Of a DNA stretch of 64,000 nt, positions 44,290 to 52,023 are shown one piece after another. A model generated the notes under the pieces. That model did no database searches. It saw only the letters and a program-made list of their open reading frames with translations, and was not told the origin of the DNA. Origin of the DNA: Thiospirillum jenense (GTDB lineage: Bacteria > Pseudomonadota > Gammaproteobacteria > Chromatiales > Chromatiaceae); the NCBI RefSeq assembly GCF_014145225.1, contig NZ_JABVCQ010000003.1, forward strand, positions 92,968-156,967, written 5' to 3'. How positions within the stretch are numbered: the first letter of the stretch is position 1; the number at the start of each line of letters is the position of its first letter. The position numbers and the translations under genes were made by a program.

Positions 44290-44946
44290 TCAATCCATCT
44301 GCAAAAAATCGCCCCCCGGGCGTTGTTCAAATTGAAACAGACTAGCGGCCAGCGCCGGATTGCGCCGCACTTTGGTGAAAATAAACCGCGTCAGTTGCCC
44401 AAAACGGTCTTCCATCACCAACGTATCCAACTTGCCGCCGACAAAACCGACTTGCAGGCGGACAACTTGAGACTCTTTTGATTTGGGGCGCAATTCCACC
44501 CAATCGCGCTCATCGCCCCGGTCAAACTCGCGCAACTTGAACATCTGCTCGATTGGACGGTCACTGACCAGCAACTCAGCCGGCGTCCCTTCCAACGCGG
44601 CCGCTTGGCTACGGTGCGACACCTGATTCAGTTCTTTATCCTCAACGTACACCCGCTTGCCATCCGCCAGGATCAACTGCTCATTGGGCGGGCGGTATTC
44701 CCAGCGCATCCGCCCCGGACGGCGCAGGTACAGTTGACCACGCGCCTCCATGATCTGCTCACCACCGGCGGCGAGCGTGATTTGGCGGAAATCGGCGCTC
44801 AAACTATTTAGCCCGGTCAAATACTGTTTCAACGTCGCCACCGCATCCGCCGCACTCGCCGGACTGGTGAGGCAACAACCCAGCCACACCAGCACGACGA
44901 GTGATAACCAGCGCCGCGGCCGCCGGTACAATTGCAGCAACAACAT
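44290..44946 (-). CDS. lolA: Outer-membrane lipoprotein carrier protein LolA
   Basis: This 218-aa periplasmic chaperone moves lipoproteins from LolCDE to LolB. A signal peptide (RRWLSLVVLVWLGCCLTSPASA) is followed by LNSLSADFRQ, MEARGQLYLRRPGRMRWEY, and a C-terminal FGQLTRFIFTKVRRNP, all LolA landmarks. I chose ATG 44946 over the far-upstream frame opening. It gives a proper signal peptide, and its A overlaps the TAA of the preceding gene (TAATG), implying translational coupling. Confidence 0.93.
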   Translation of the reverse strand: MLLLQLYRRPRRWLSLVVLVWLGCCLTSPASAADAVATLKQYLTGLNSLSADFRQITLAAGGEQIMEARGQLYLRRPGRMRWEYRPPNEQLILADGKRVYVEDKELNQVSHRSQAAALEGTPAELLVSDRPIEQMFKLREFDRGDERDWVELRPKSKESQVVRLQVGFVGGKLDTLVMEDRFGQLTRFIFTKVRRNPALAASLFQFEQRPGGDFLQMD

Positions 44947-45644
44947 TACTGCTGCGGCGCCGCCGGTTGTTGATAGTACGGCTGCTGCGGATACCCGTAG
45001 CGCGGTGGATAACCATACTGCGGCGGCGCGATGTAACCACCCGCAGCCGGCGGCTGCACCCGTCCGTAAGTTGCCTCCCACTGCTGACGGGCAGCTTCAT
45101 ACGCCCGCTGCTGCTGTTCCATCAACCGAGCGCGTTGATCGTCCACCGCCTGCGCAGGCGCTTGCCAAAAACCACCGTAACCGGGTTGTGACTGCGGCGC
45201 AGGTTGCGGCTGAGTCGGTTGACTGGCAACGGCCGGGGCGGCGGGTGATTGCGTAATTGATTGACTCGGCGGCGTCACCGGGGCAGGTGTCACCGGAGCA
45301 GGTGCTGGCGCGGGTGACACGGCAACTGGCGCAGGCGGCGCATTCGTGACCGGCGGTGCAACGGTGGTCAACACTGGTGCCGGAGCGTCGGGGGTGGGGG
45401 CAAATTGAACCGGCGCCGGAGTCGCCGCGGGCGTCACCGCCACCGTCGGCATCGCCGGCCCCGTTGCCACTGCGGTTGACGGCGCCGCAGCGGTCTCATC
45501 CGTCGCCTGCCGCTGCTGTTGGCGCTGCTGATATTCCTGATCGAGCGATTTCAAATACAAAAAACCAAAACCCAGTACCAAACTCCACAGCAGCAGTTTG
45601 GGAAAAAAACCGCCGGATTTTTTTGTGGGGGGTGTTGCAGCCAT
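44946..45644 (-). CDS. Pro/Ala/Gln-rich single-pass membrane protein
   Basis: This 232-aa protein has a short basic N-terminus (MAATPPTKKSGGFF), one membrane helix (LLLWSLVLGFGFLYL), a long low-complexity Pro/Ala/Thr linker, and a C-terminal Tyr/Pro/Gln-rich tail (YGYPPRYGYPQQPYYQQP). It is probably a periplasm-spanning protein anchored in the inner membrane. It is coupled to lolA by overlapping stop and start. In gammaproteobacteria ftsK usually precedes lolA; this is not FtsK. I cannot assign a function. Confidence 0.75.
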   Translation of the reverse strand: MAATPPTKKSGGFFPKLLLWSLVLGFGFLYLKSLDQEYQQRQQQRQATDETAAAPSTAVATGPAMPTVAVTPAATPAPVQFAPTPDAPAPVLTTVAPPVTNAPPAPVAVSPAPAPAPVTPAPVTPPSQSITQSPAAPAVASQPTQPQPAPQSQPGYGGFWQAPAQAVDDQRARLMEQQQRAYEAARQQWEATYGRVQPPAAGGYIAPPQYGYPPRYGYPQQPYYQQPAAPQQ

Positions 45645-45703
45645 GTTTCACTCCTAAGTTATTCAAAAATCATTAAAAATATCGTCTAGCCGGCGCGGAA
45701 AAC

Positions 45704-46471
45704 TCAGCACTCGCGCCCTGACACTTGTACCACAGCGCGTAACACTTGCCCAACTTGACCGGCGCAGGCGGTCAAATTGGCGTGAATCTCGTCCATTGTA
45801 ATCTCACCGGCGGCTTTACCGGCCGCCCAGTTGACCACGAACGTCAGCGCGGCGTAACACAGTCCCAACTCGCGGGCCAAGATCGCCTCGGGCATTCCCG
45901 TCATCCCAACCAGATCGCAGCCGTCACGTTCCAAACGGCGAATCTCCGCCGCCGTTTCCAGCCGCGGCCCCTGCGTGACGGCTAAACAGCCAGCGGCGCG
46001 AATTGGCACGTTTGCGGCCGCGGCGCTGGTCAACAATTGCTGGCGCAGTGTTTCACAGTACGGCGAGGTGAAGTCACTGTGTAACACAGCGGCGCGCTCG
46101 TCACCGCGACTCGAATCGCTGAAAAAGGTCAACTCGCGCCCGCTGGTGTAATCAATCAACTGGTCGGGAACGCACAACACGCCCGGCCCGCAATCCGCCG
46201 CAATCCCGCCCACTGCGCCGAGTGCGATGATGTCGGTCACGCCCACCTGCGCCAGCGCCTGGATGTTAGCGCGGTAATTGATCTGATGCGGCGCGATGCC
46301 GTGCGTGGCGCCGTGTCGTGGTAAAAATAACACAGGATGCCCGGCCAGTCGCCCGCGCAACAGCGCCGCTGAAGTGTCACCGTAAGGCGTGGTGACGGGT
46401 GCGCGGTGTTCGATCACCAAGTCCGGCAGCGTGTCAAAGCCGGTGCCGCCGATAATTGCCAGTGATGTCAT
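45704..46471 (-). CDS. 5'-methylthioadenosine / methylthioinosine phosphorylase
   Basis: This 255-aa protein of the MTAP/PNP family has IIGGTGFDTLP, a phosphate-binding FLPRHGATHGIAPHQINYRAN, the TQGPRLETAAEIRRLERDGCDLVGMTGMPEA block and a VVNWAAGKA segment. It splits MTA or MTI with phosphate to release adenine or hypoxanthine and 5-methylthioribose-1-phosphate, the entry to methionine salvage. MTIP enzymes of gammaproteobacteria are of this size. The RuBisCO-like protein 3 kb away may act further along the same route. Confidence 0.88.
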   Translation of the reverse strand: MTSLAIIGGTGFDTLPDLVIEHRAPVTTPYGDTSAALLRGRLAGHPVLFLPRHGATHGIAPHQINYRANIQALAQVGVTDIIALGAVGGIAADCGPGVLCVPDQLIDYTSGRELTFFSDSSRGDERAAVLHSDFTSPYCETLRQQLLTSAAAANVPIRAAGCLAVTQGPRLETAAEIRRLERDGCDLVGMTGMPEAILARELGLCYAALTFVVNWAAGKAAGEITMDEIHANLTACAGQVGQVLRAVVQVSGREC

Positions 46472-46503
46472 GTTTTGCTTTCCAAAATGTGAAAAATGCG
46501 CGG

Positions 46504-46899
46504 TTAACGCAGCGCCGCTCGCGCCGCATCGGCTAAAAAGTCAGCGCGGGTGACGCCGCGTACTTTGGCATGGGCGTCAATTTCCGCCACTAACCAACGC
46601 GGCAGCGTGATGTTGACCGGTTCAGCGCCGCTCTCGAAATGTGACACATCCACGTCAACCAGCGCCCACATCCAACCGGCAAATTCTGGATCAGCCTGCC
46701 ATTCAGCCAGCGGCCGCGGGACGGGAATCTCGACGCCGTCTTCGACCAGCGCTTCGCAATGTAACTCGATTGCTTCGACGGCATTGATGGCGGCGTCCTC
46801 GGTGGAATCTCCAGCCGAGAAGCAGCCCGGCAGATCAGGTACCACCACGCCCCAAGCGGTGCTGTCGGTGGCGGGTTCAATCGCAATCGGAAATTTCAT
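46504..46899 (-). CDS. hicB: HicB-type antitoxin
   Basis: This 131-aa protein has the HicB N-terminal fold (GVVVPDLPGCFSAGDSTEDAAINAVEAIELH) and a C-terminal ribbon-helix-helix DNA-binding part (NITLPRWLVAEIDAHAKVRGVTRADFLADAARAAL). It would bind HicA and repress the operon. Its toxin gene hicA lies 12 bp upstream but is interrupted by a mobile element, so this antitoxin is now an orphan. Confidence 0.9.
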   Translation of the reverse strand: MKFPIAIEPATDSTAWGVVVPDLPGCFSAGDSTEDAAINAVEAIELHCEALVEDGVEIPVPRPLAEWQADPEFAGWMWALVDVDVSHFESGAEPVNITLPRWLVAEIDAHAKVRGVTRADFLADAARAALR

Positions 46900-46980
46900 G
46901 GCGGCGCTCCTTTATTTTAATCCAGCTTGTTTCAGCAGCTTATGCACCAAGCCAACGCCCAAATCCTGTTTAGGGTGCGG

Positions 46981-47324
46981 TTGCCACATAGTATCCAATA
47001 AACTGTGTTTTGCTTAGCATGATTGAGGAATGCTGAGTCCGTTAGCATATTTCTGACAGAGAACGACTTTGACAGTACACAAATCCGTCGTTATTCTAAA
47101 CAGAGCAGCATGCACCTAATGGCGATAACCAAGCCCATGTTGCTAAATCACGCTCTTTAACAAGTTCGAGTATGCGGTTGCCAGCACGAGTTGCTGGTGT
47201 AAAACTTGAAACGCATCAAAGAGTTCGCGCTGCAAAAGCATTCGCTTTTGTAGCTTTGGTAGATACACCCCAATCTTCGGATTGGCAGTTGAGCATTACT
47301 CAGCAATGTTCAAGAAAAAAGTAT
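46981..47324 (+). mobile_element. Non-coding mobile element with promoter and boxA (copy 2, inside hicA)
   Basis: This 344-bp element is flanked by a CGG direct duplication (46978-46980 and 47325-47327) and starts TTGCCACATAGTAT as copy 1 does. It holds TTGACA (47069-47074), a 17-base spacer and TATTCT (47092-47097). The hairpin arms AGCAGCATG/CATGTTGCT (47104-47112, 47136-47144) follow, then CGCTCTTTAACA (47151-47162). CCAATC-TTCG-GATTGG (47270-47285) comes next, and a last long hairpin TTGAGCATT/AATGTTCAA. Compared with copy 1 it has an extra 12 bp near 47187-47198. Several stem substitutions are compensated by partners. Confidence 0.82.
47069..47097 (+). promoter_or_regulatory. Sigma-70-type promoter in element copy 2
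   Basis: TTGACA-17-TATTCT, with the same boxes and spacing as in copy 1. It points toward the N-terminal fragment of hicA but in antisense to it. Confidence 0.75.
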
Positions 47325-47594
47325 CGGCACGGTGATATGGCCGGGCTTGGTCGGGTGGCGAAACAGATGGTGACTGCCGCGCACCGAGCGCAGCTCCCAA
47401 CCATCCGCCTCTAATCGTTTGATAAGTTGTTTGCTATTCATAATGGTTATGATAAATCACCGCCCGCCCACTTGTGGCAGCCGCTCGCCGTCAAATTAGC
47501 ACGTCATGTCATTAGGCAGCTGAATTGAAAACAGCGGCGGCAAAGATGGCGAAATCTAAATCGAACGACTAGCGCGTGACAGTAATGATGTTAC

Positions 47595-47789
47595 TCAAAA
47601 CGTCGCTATCACTTCCTGATCGAAATGATTTTTGATACGCCCTTTTAACTGATCGGTCTTGGGGCGGCGGCGCAATTTAACTTGCAATGATGCAGGTAGC
47701 CCTGTGAATTGAACCGCGTTGCTAATATCTGCATCCGTCCACTCTGGATTATCGTTATTAAGGCGATTAAGATTTGGTCGCTTCTTCAT
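47595..47789 (-). CDS. brnA: BrnA-type antitoxin
   Basis: This 64-aa protein contains NDNPEWTDADISNAVQFTGLPASL and a C-terminal KGRIKNHFDQEVIATF, typical of BrnA ribbon-helix-helix antitoxins. It overlaps the 3' end of brnT by 23 bp on the same strand, the normal toxin-first order of brnTA. Confidence 0.85.
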   Translation of the reverse strand: MKKRPNLNRLNNDNPEWTDADISNAVQFTGLPASLQVKLRRRPKTDQLKGRIKNHFDQEVIATF

Positions 47790-48042
47790 AATACTTTACC
47801 TCGCGCTTATTTGCCTTCCTAAAACTGATAACACGGATGCCAGTTGGGTTTTCCACGAAAACCAGCGCATGTACACGTCCGTTCATTTTACCCAGCGCCC
47901 GATAACGCACTTCGCCATAATCGTAGCGGTTGTCAACAACAAACAGCGCAGTTTTGAAATCGAACGCCGCCACCCGATCAAAACTCAATCCGCGTTCGGC
48001 GATATTGCGAGCGTTCTTTGCAGGATCGTAACTGATATCCAT
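47767..48042 (-). CDS. brnT: BrnT-type ribonuclease toxin
   Basis: This 91-aa protein shows the BrnT pattern: YDPAKNARNIAERGLSFDRVAAFDF near the N-terminus, VRYRALGKMNGRVHALVFVE in the middle, and RVISFRKANKREVKYYEEA at the end, with the catalytic basic residues of the RelE-like fold. It pairs with brnA downstream. Confidence 0.9.
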   Translation of the reverse strand: MDISYDPAKNARNIAERGLSFDRVAAFDFKTALFVVDNRYDYGEVRYRALGKMNGRVHALVFVENPTGIRVISFRKANKREVKYYEEATKS

Positions 48043-48224
48043 CGAAATTTAATTGTAACGTCCTTTACGTTTTGCGCATCCAGAACGCTTAATAACCGTA
48101 TTTTTCTGTGGTTGGATATTGACAACACAGCAATCAAGTTTCGCATTCTAACTTAAAGCAATATTCACCCGCCCATGCAATTGATTTTTATTTGCATATC
48201 TCCACCCGTTTTAATGGTGTTAAA

Positions 48225-49193
48225 TCATGCTTCATCATTCACCCAATTATTACCGTGAATACCAACCCGCGTGATCTCCCCCGCCAAACACCCCTGCACA
48301 TACCCCCGCTGCCGCAGCGCCCGTTCAATTCCGTTCAACACCACCCATTTTTTCGCGCACCAGTCCGGCGCCAGCAAAATGTCACGGCTGGCCGTACCGG
48401 TGAGACGGTGAAACACAATTTCCGCCGGCGTTCGCGCCACCAATTCCGCCACCGCCGCAGTGTAATCAGCCAGTTGCCAGGGTTGATACTGCCCCGCCCG
48501 CCATTGCGCTGCCAACCGCGTCTGCGTGACCACATGCAACGGATGCAACTTCAACCCATCCGTGCCGAGCGCCAGCACCTGCGCCAAACTCGCCTGCGCG
48601 GCCGCGGCATTTTCTCCCGGCAATCCAACGATCAAATGCGTGCAAACCAACAACCCGTGCGCCCGCGCCGCGTGGAGCGTGTGGCGATAATCGGCGAACG
48701 TGTGACCGCGATTCACCCGCCGCAGCGTCGCATCGCACGCCGACTGCAAACCCAGTTCCAACCAAATCTCATAACCGGCGGCGCGAAAACTCGCCAGCAA
48801 CTCCAGCACCGCCGTCGGGACGCAATCCGGCCGCGTCCCGATTGACAAACCCACCACGTCCGGCTCCGCCAGCGCCTGCTGGTACAAATCAGTCAGCCGC
48901 GCAATATCCGCGTAAGTATTTGTATAGGCTTGAAAATAAGCGATAAACCGCTTGGCACCGGTGCGCTTGGCCAACACCCGCCGTCCGGCGTCAATCTGCT
49001 CGGCAATGCTCGGCGCAGCGCGGGCGTGTGGACTAAATGACTGGTTGTTGCAAAAACTACACCCGCCGATACCCTTGCTGCCGTCCCGATTCGGGCAGGT
49101 AAACCCCGCGTGAATGGCGAGTTTATGCACCCGTTCACCGTAACGGCGCAGCAAATCCGTGCCGAAGGTGTTGACAAAATCAGACAGTGCCAC
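48225..49193 (-). CDS. YhcC-like radical SAM protein
   Basis: This roughly 322-aa radical SAM protein of the TIGR01212/YhcC type has HAGFTCPNRDG, GGCSFCNNQSF (cluster cysteines CxnCxxC), YFQAYTNTYAD and LSIGTRPDC. The start is GTG 49193; the frame runs further 5', but that part lies inside the RuBisCO-like gene and is not family sequence. It starts 14 bp after that gene ends. Its biochemical role is unknown in the family; an RNA or cofactor modification is commonly suggested. Confidence 0.88.
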   Translation of the reverse strand: MALSDFVNTFGTDLLRRYGERVHKLAIHAGFTCPNRDGSKGIGGCSFCNNQSFSPHARAAPSIAEQIDAGRRVLAKRTGAKRFIAYFQAYTNTYADIARLTDLYQQALAEPDVVGLSIGTRPDCVPTAVLELLASFRAAGYEIWLELGLQSACDATLRRVNRGHTFADYRHTLHAARAHGLLVCTHLIVGLPGENAAAAQASLAQVLALGTDGLKLHPLHVVTQTRLAAQWRAGQYQPWQLADYTAAVAELVARTPAEIVFHRLTGTASRDILLAPDWCAKKWVVLNGIERALRQRGYVQGCLAGEITRVGIHGNNWVNDEA

Positions 49194-49206
49194 AATGCCA
49201 ACAGCT

Positions 49207-50511
49207 TCAGTGACTGCCGAAGGTCTGCAACGCCGCCGCCAATTCAGCGGGCAAATCGGCCGGCGGCGGGTTGAGCGATTGTCCCGTCGCCAGCACCGCC
49301 CACGCCTGTTGCAAACTTGCCGCACCGCCGCGGGGCCCGTGCGGATGACCAAACACGCCGCGGCCGGGGACAAATCCAAAGTTGACGTGACCAATGGTGT
49401 GGTACACATGTTCCAGTGTTGCGGCCGAGTCACTGCCGCCCGGCACCGGCAAACTCGGTTTGATGTCGCCAAAGTTCGGATCGAGACACGCGGCAATGTT
49501 ATCCAGCACCTCGGCCTCGCTGGTCATCATGCGCGGCCCGAAGCCGGGCATGATGATTGCATCAAATCCCGCCAGTCGCTGTAATCGCGTGAACACGCGG
49601 CTGTGGACACCGTAACACGGCAGGCGGGTGGCGGCGGCGATGAACGGAAAATGCGCGATCAGCGGCACGGTGGCGTGGCGCCGTAACATCCGCACCGCGC
49701 TCAACCCGACCGGCAGCGCGTTGACCAGCACCGCGTTCGCCCCGTTCGCCACCGCCGCGTCGTGCAAGCGCGTCAATTGATCCACCTCGTCGGTGATATT
49801 CGCCAAATACAGTTTTGGCACACCCGTTGCTTGCTCTGCCGCCACCCGCGCCCGCCCGAGCAATTGCGCCCGCTCCGCCAGCGGCGACCAGTCGGGATCC
49901 GCCAACATTTCATCATCTTTTGCAATATCCAATCCGCCGCACCACGCTTGATGCGCTAATTCAGCAAAGGGCGCGGGCGCTAATCCGATATTCGGTTTAA
50001 TCACGCCAAAAAAGATCGGGCGATCATACACCTTTAATAATTGACGCAAGCCATCAATCCCGAATTGCGGCCCTTGAAATGCGGATAAAAAACTCGGCGG
50101 AAAATGAATATCGAGCAATTTAACAATTGGAATACCGGGCGCAAAAAATGCACCTTCACCTAATACCGCGCTGATTAAATTGGGCAGCCGCGGCCCGAAA
50201 TTGCGATGCGGATGCGCAATACGCACTTGACATGCGGTCATTGCCCCGCGCACCTCGGGTTGTAATGAATAACTCGGCTCGGGCAAATGCGCGGTGATTT
50301 TTAAGTCAATCACTTTTGCGGCAAATTGCGGGCGGTAATCTTCATCAATTCCCACCCGTTTCCATTGCGCGGTAGATTGTTCACTGCACAGATGCGCGGC
50401 TGCTAATTCGGGTTCCCCGCTGCATTCAAAATAATACTCCAATAACAAATAGTCTTCGGCATCTAAACTCGCCCAATCGGCAAAGAAACCGCGCACATCA
50501 TTTGGCTGCAT
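49207..50511 (-). CDS. RuBisCO-like protein (form IV)
   Basis: This 434-aa protein has the RuBisCO large-subunit fold: [11 protein letters not shown] and [12 protein letters not shown] hold the Lys175-, Lys201-, Asp203- and Glu204-equivalent residues. However, Lys177 is Asn, and the loop-6 Lys334 region is replaced by [10 protein letters not shown]. Carboxylase activity is therefore not expected. Form IV proteins act as enolases or isomerases in methylthioribose-phosphate salvage in several bacteria, and in sulfur metabolism of green sulfur bacteria. The nearby MTA/MTI phosphorylase supports a sulfur-salvage role. It is followed by yhcC-like and preceded by yjbQ-like genes, all tightly packed. 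Confidence 0.9.
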   Translation of the reverse strand: MQPNDVRGFFADWASLDAEDYLLLEYYFECSGEPELAAAHLCSEQSTAQWKRVGIDEDYRPQFAAKVIDLKITAHLPEPSYSLQPEVRGAMTACQVRIAHPHRNFGPRLPNLISAVLGEGAFFAPGIPIVKLLDIHFPPSFLSAFQGPQFGIDGLRQLLKVYDRPIFFGVIKPNIGLAPAPFAELAHQAWCGGLDIAKDDEMLADPDWSPLAERAQLLGRARVAAEQATGVPKLYLANITDEVDQLTRLHDAAVANGANAVLVNALPVGLSAVRMLRRHATVPLIAHFPFIAAATRLPCYGVHSRVFTRLQRLAGFDAIIMPGFGPRMMTSEAEVLDNIAACLDPNFGDIKPSLPVPGGSDSAATLEHVYHTIGHVNFGFVPGRGVFGHPHGPRGGAASLQQAWAVLATGQSLNPPPADLPAELAAALQTFGSH

Positions 50512-50514
50512 GAG

Positions 50515-50943
50515 TTATGCCGCTCCCATTAAATGTAAAGTTAAACGGCGCTGCGGACGCGGCCCGTCTAATTCAATAAAAAACACCGATTGCCACCCGC
50601 CGATTAATAATTCGCCATTGACAATTGGAATACTCACCGACGCGGTCATTAACAACGCCATTAAATGCGAATGCGCATTATCCCGCCCGTCGGTCGCCAC
50701 GACATTATGCGCATAATCACCATCACGCGGCACGAAGCGTTTCAAAAAAGTCAACATGTCGCGCTGTAAATGCGGCTCGCATTCATTGATATTCACGCAA
50801 GCGGTGGTGTGCGCGGACATGACTGTTAATAATCCATTGTCAATCCCCAGCGGTTTAATCCGCTCGCGTATTAATGCGGTGACATCGATGATTTCAATTG
50901 GTTGGGTGGTGGCAAGTTCGAGATACTCAATTGCGGTTAGCAT
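50515..50943 (-). CDS. YjbQ/UPF0047 family protein
   Basis: This 142-aa protein has the family core: NGLLTVMSAHTTACVNINECEP, the HNVVATDGRDNAHSHL segment with conserved histidines, and GGWQSVFFIELDGPR. Some members can condense a thiazole phosphate and pyrimidine to thiamine phosphate, but the physiological role is unsettled. The gene ends 4 bp upstream of the RuBisCO-like gene start, so the two are probably co-expressed. Confidence 0.9.
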   Translation of the reverse strand: MLTAIEYLELATTQPIEIIDVTALIRERIKPLGIDNGLLTVMSAHTTACVNINECEPHLQRDMLTFLKRFVPRDGDYAHNVVATDGRDNAHSHLMALLMTASVSIPIVNGELLIGGWQSVFFIELDGPRPQRRLTLHLMGAA

Positions 50944-51039
50944 GATTGTTCATTGCTCAGGTTGGGGGTTGGTTGATTGAAAAAGTGAGTTGTTTAATAA
51001 AGTTGTTTTAGCGTCAATTATTAATCGATGACCACGCGG

Positions 51040-51732
51040 CTACCATTCTTTAGGCGTGAAATTAGTTGGGCTATAAATATCAATCTGTTCGCCATTTTGA
51101 CACAAAACATATAATCCCCGCGCCATCGCGTATTTAGCAACCTTTTCTTCCACCACCATTCCCGCCACCGCCCCCATGACACGATGGTTTTGATAAATCG
51201 GCTGCACTTGTTTAAGTTTTGCCATGCGCTCCAAATGGGCATCAATATGTTCTTCAACCAATTTGCTTTTGCATTCAACGCCAATTAACGCTCCATCATT
51301 GATGACGAGGAGATCAATTTCCAGCGCCACTCCATTGCGTTTGGCGGTAACACCAGGATAAACGGCGTGAACGTCAATTCCCTGATCACGAAATAAACGC
51401 ACAACGGCGGGGGCGACCATGTGTTCAACGAATTCGCCAAGACGATTGCCAATATCACCGAGGTTTTTTGATAGTTGTTTAATGAAACGCTCGGTTTCCC
51501 GAAATCTACGGTCAGTTTCCTGAGACATTTCTTTCATCTGACGGTCAGTTTCCTGAGACATTTCTTTCATCTGACGTTCAGTTTCTCGAAATGATTCTTT
51601 TATTTGGCGCTCAGTTTCCCGAGATGATTCTTTCATTTGGCGCTCAGTTTCTTTCTGCGCTTCGGCAACTTCACGTTGTGCCTCGGCAACTTCACGAAAT
51701 AAATTAAGAATTTCTTCATAAGTGACGGACAT
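51040..51732 (-). CDS. Coiled-coil protein with PD-(D/E)XK nuclease-like C-terminus
   Basis: This 230-aa protein starts at ATG 51732, which has GGAGG about 10 bases upstream. Residues about 20-75 consist of 11-residue repeats (ETERQMKESSR, ETERQIKESFR, ETERQMKEMSQ, ETDRQMKEMSQ), a hendecad coiled coil. The C-terminal half has LEIDLLVINDGALIGVECKSKL, matching the D-(E/D)xK core of the DUF3782-type nuclease fold. The family is abundant in cyanobacteria and large sulfur bacteria, and its function is unknown. The repeat tract is a DNA tandem repeat of 33 bp that may vary in number. Confidence 0.75.
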   Translation of the reverse strand: MSVTYEEILNLFREVAEAQREVAEAQKETERQMKESSRETERQIKESFRETERQMKEMSQETDRQMKEMSQETDRRFRETERFIKQLSKNLGDIGNRLGEFVEHMVAPAVVRLFRDQGIDVHAVYPGVTAKRNGVALEIDLLVINDGALIGVECKSKLVEEHIDAHLERMAKLKQVQPIYQNHRVMGAVAGMVVEEKVAKYAMARGLYVLCQNGEQIDIYSPTNFTPKEW

Positions 51733-51801
51733 AAGTACTGCCTCCAATTTTCAATACTGATTAGCCTGAGTAGCGGTATTCTAACCTGAATGATTCATTG
51801 C

Positions 51802-51835
51802 TGATCGTTCCCACGCTGTGGCATGGGAACAATTG
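51802..51835. repeat. GATCGTTCCCACGC palindromic repeat
   Basis: GTTCCCA-CGCTGTGGCA-TGGGAAC is an inverted repeat between two minus-strand genes and the best-preserved copy of this family in the window. Confidence 0.7.
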
Positions 51836-52023
51836 CTAAATTTCAAGCAGGCAATTAAAGAGAACGAACCGCAGTATTATGATTGGGGTTATTTAATCTG
51901 CAAGTGGTTCAAGTAAATCAGGACTTTTTTTATTAGTAGTATACTAAATAAAAGCAAAAATAGCATTTCCGATGGTTGCTGCCAGATATTAAATATCTAG
52001 CAGCAAAAAATATATGTCAGTAG

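Larger units (their letters stand above)
46912..47441 (-). pseudogene. hicA: hicA toxin gene split by a 344-bp insertion
   Basis: The N-terminal part (47441 down to 47325) reads MNSKQLIKRLEADGWELRSV, then GSHHLFRHPTKPGHITVP. The C-terminal part (46980 down to 46912) reads PHPKQDLGVGLVHKLLKQAG, then LK and stop. Joined at the shared proline codon they give a complete HicA of about 60 aa, with the double-stranded-RNA-binding-like fold and the GSHHLFRH active histidine. Element 46981-47324 plus a duplicated CGG separates the parts. The truncated frame stops at 47310 after reading into the element. Confidence 0.9.

Noticed and set aside
44947..45081. Upstream extension of lolA
   Set aside because: It overlaps the preceding gene out of frame; the ATG at 44946 gives a normal signal peptide.
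47172..47414. An 80-aa plus-strand open frame across mobile element copy 2 and hicA
   Set aside because: The same start ATG in copy 1 hits a stop after five codons, and the 3' half is antisense to hicA. A shared downstream open stretch is mentioned as an alternative in the findings.
49194..49496. N-terminal extension of the YhcC-like gene
   Set aside because: The extra 100 residues overlap the RuBisCO-like gene in another frame and show no family sequence.
49207..50511. A CO2-fixing RuBisCO large subunit
   Set aside because: The loop-6 lysine region and Lys177 are replaced, so it is a form IV RuBisCO-like protein.
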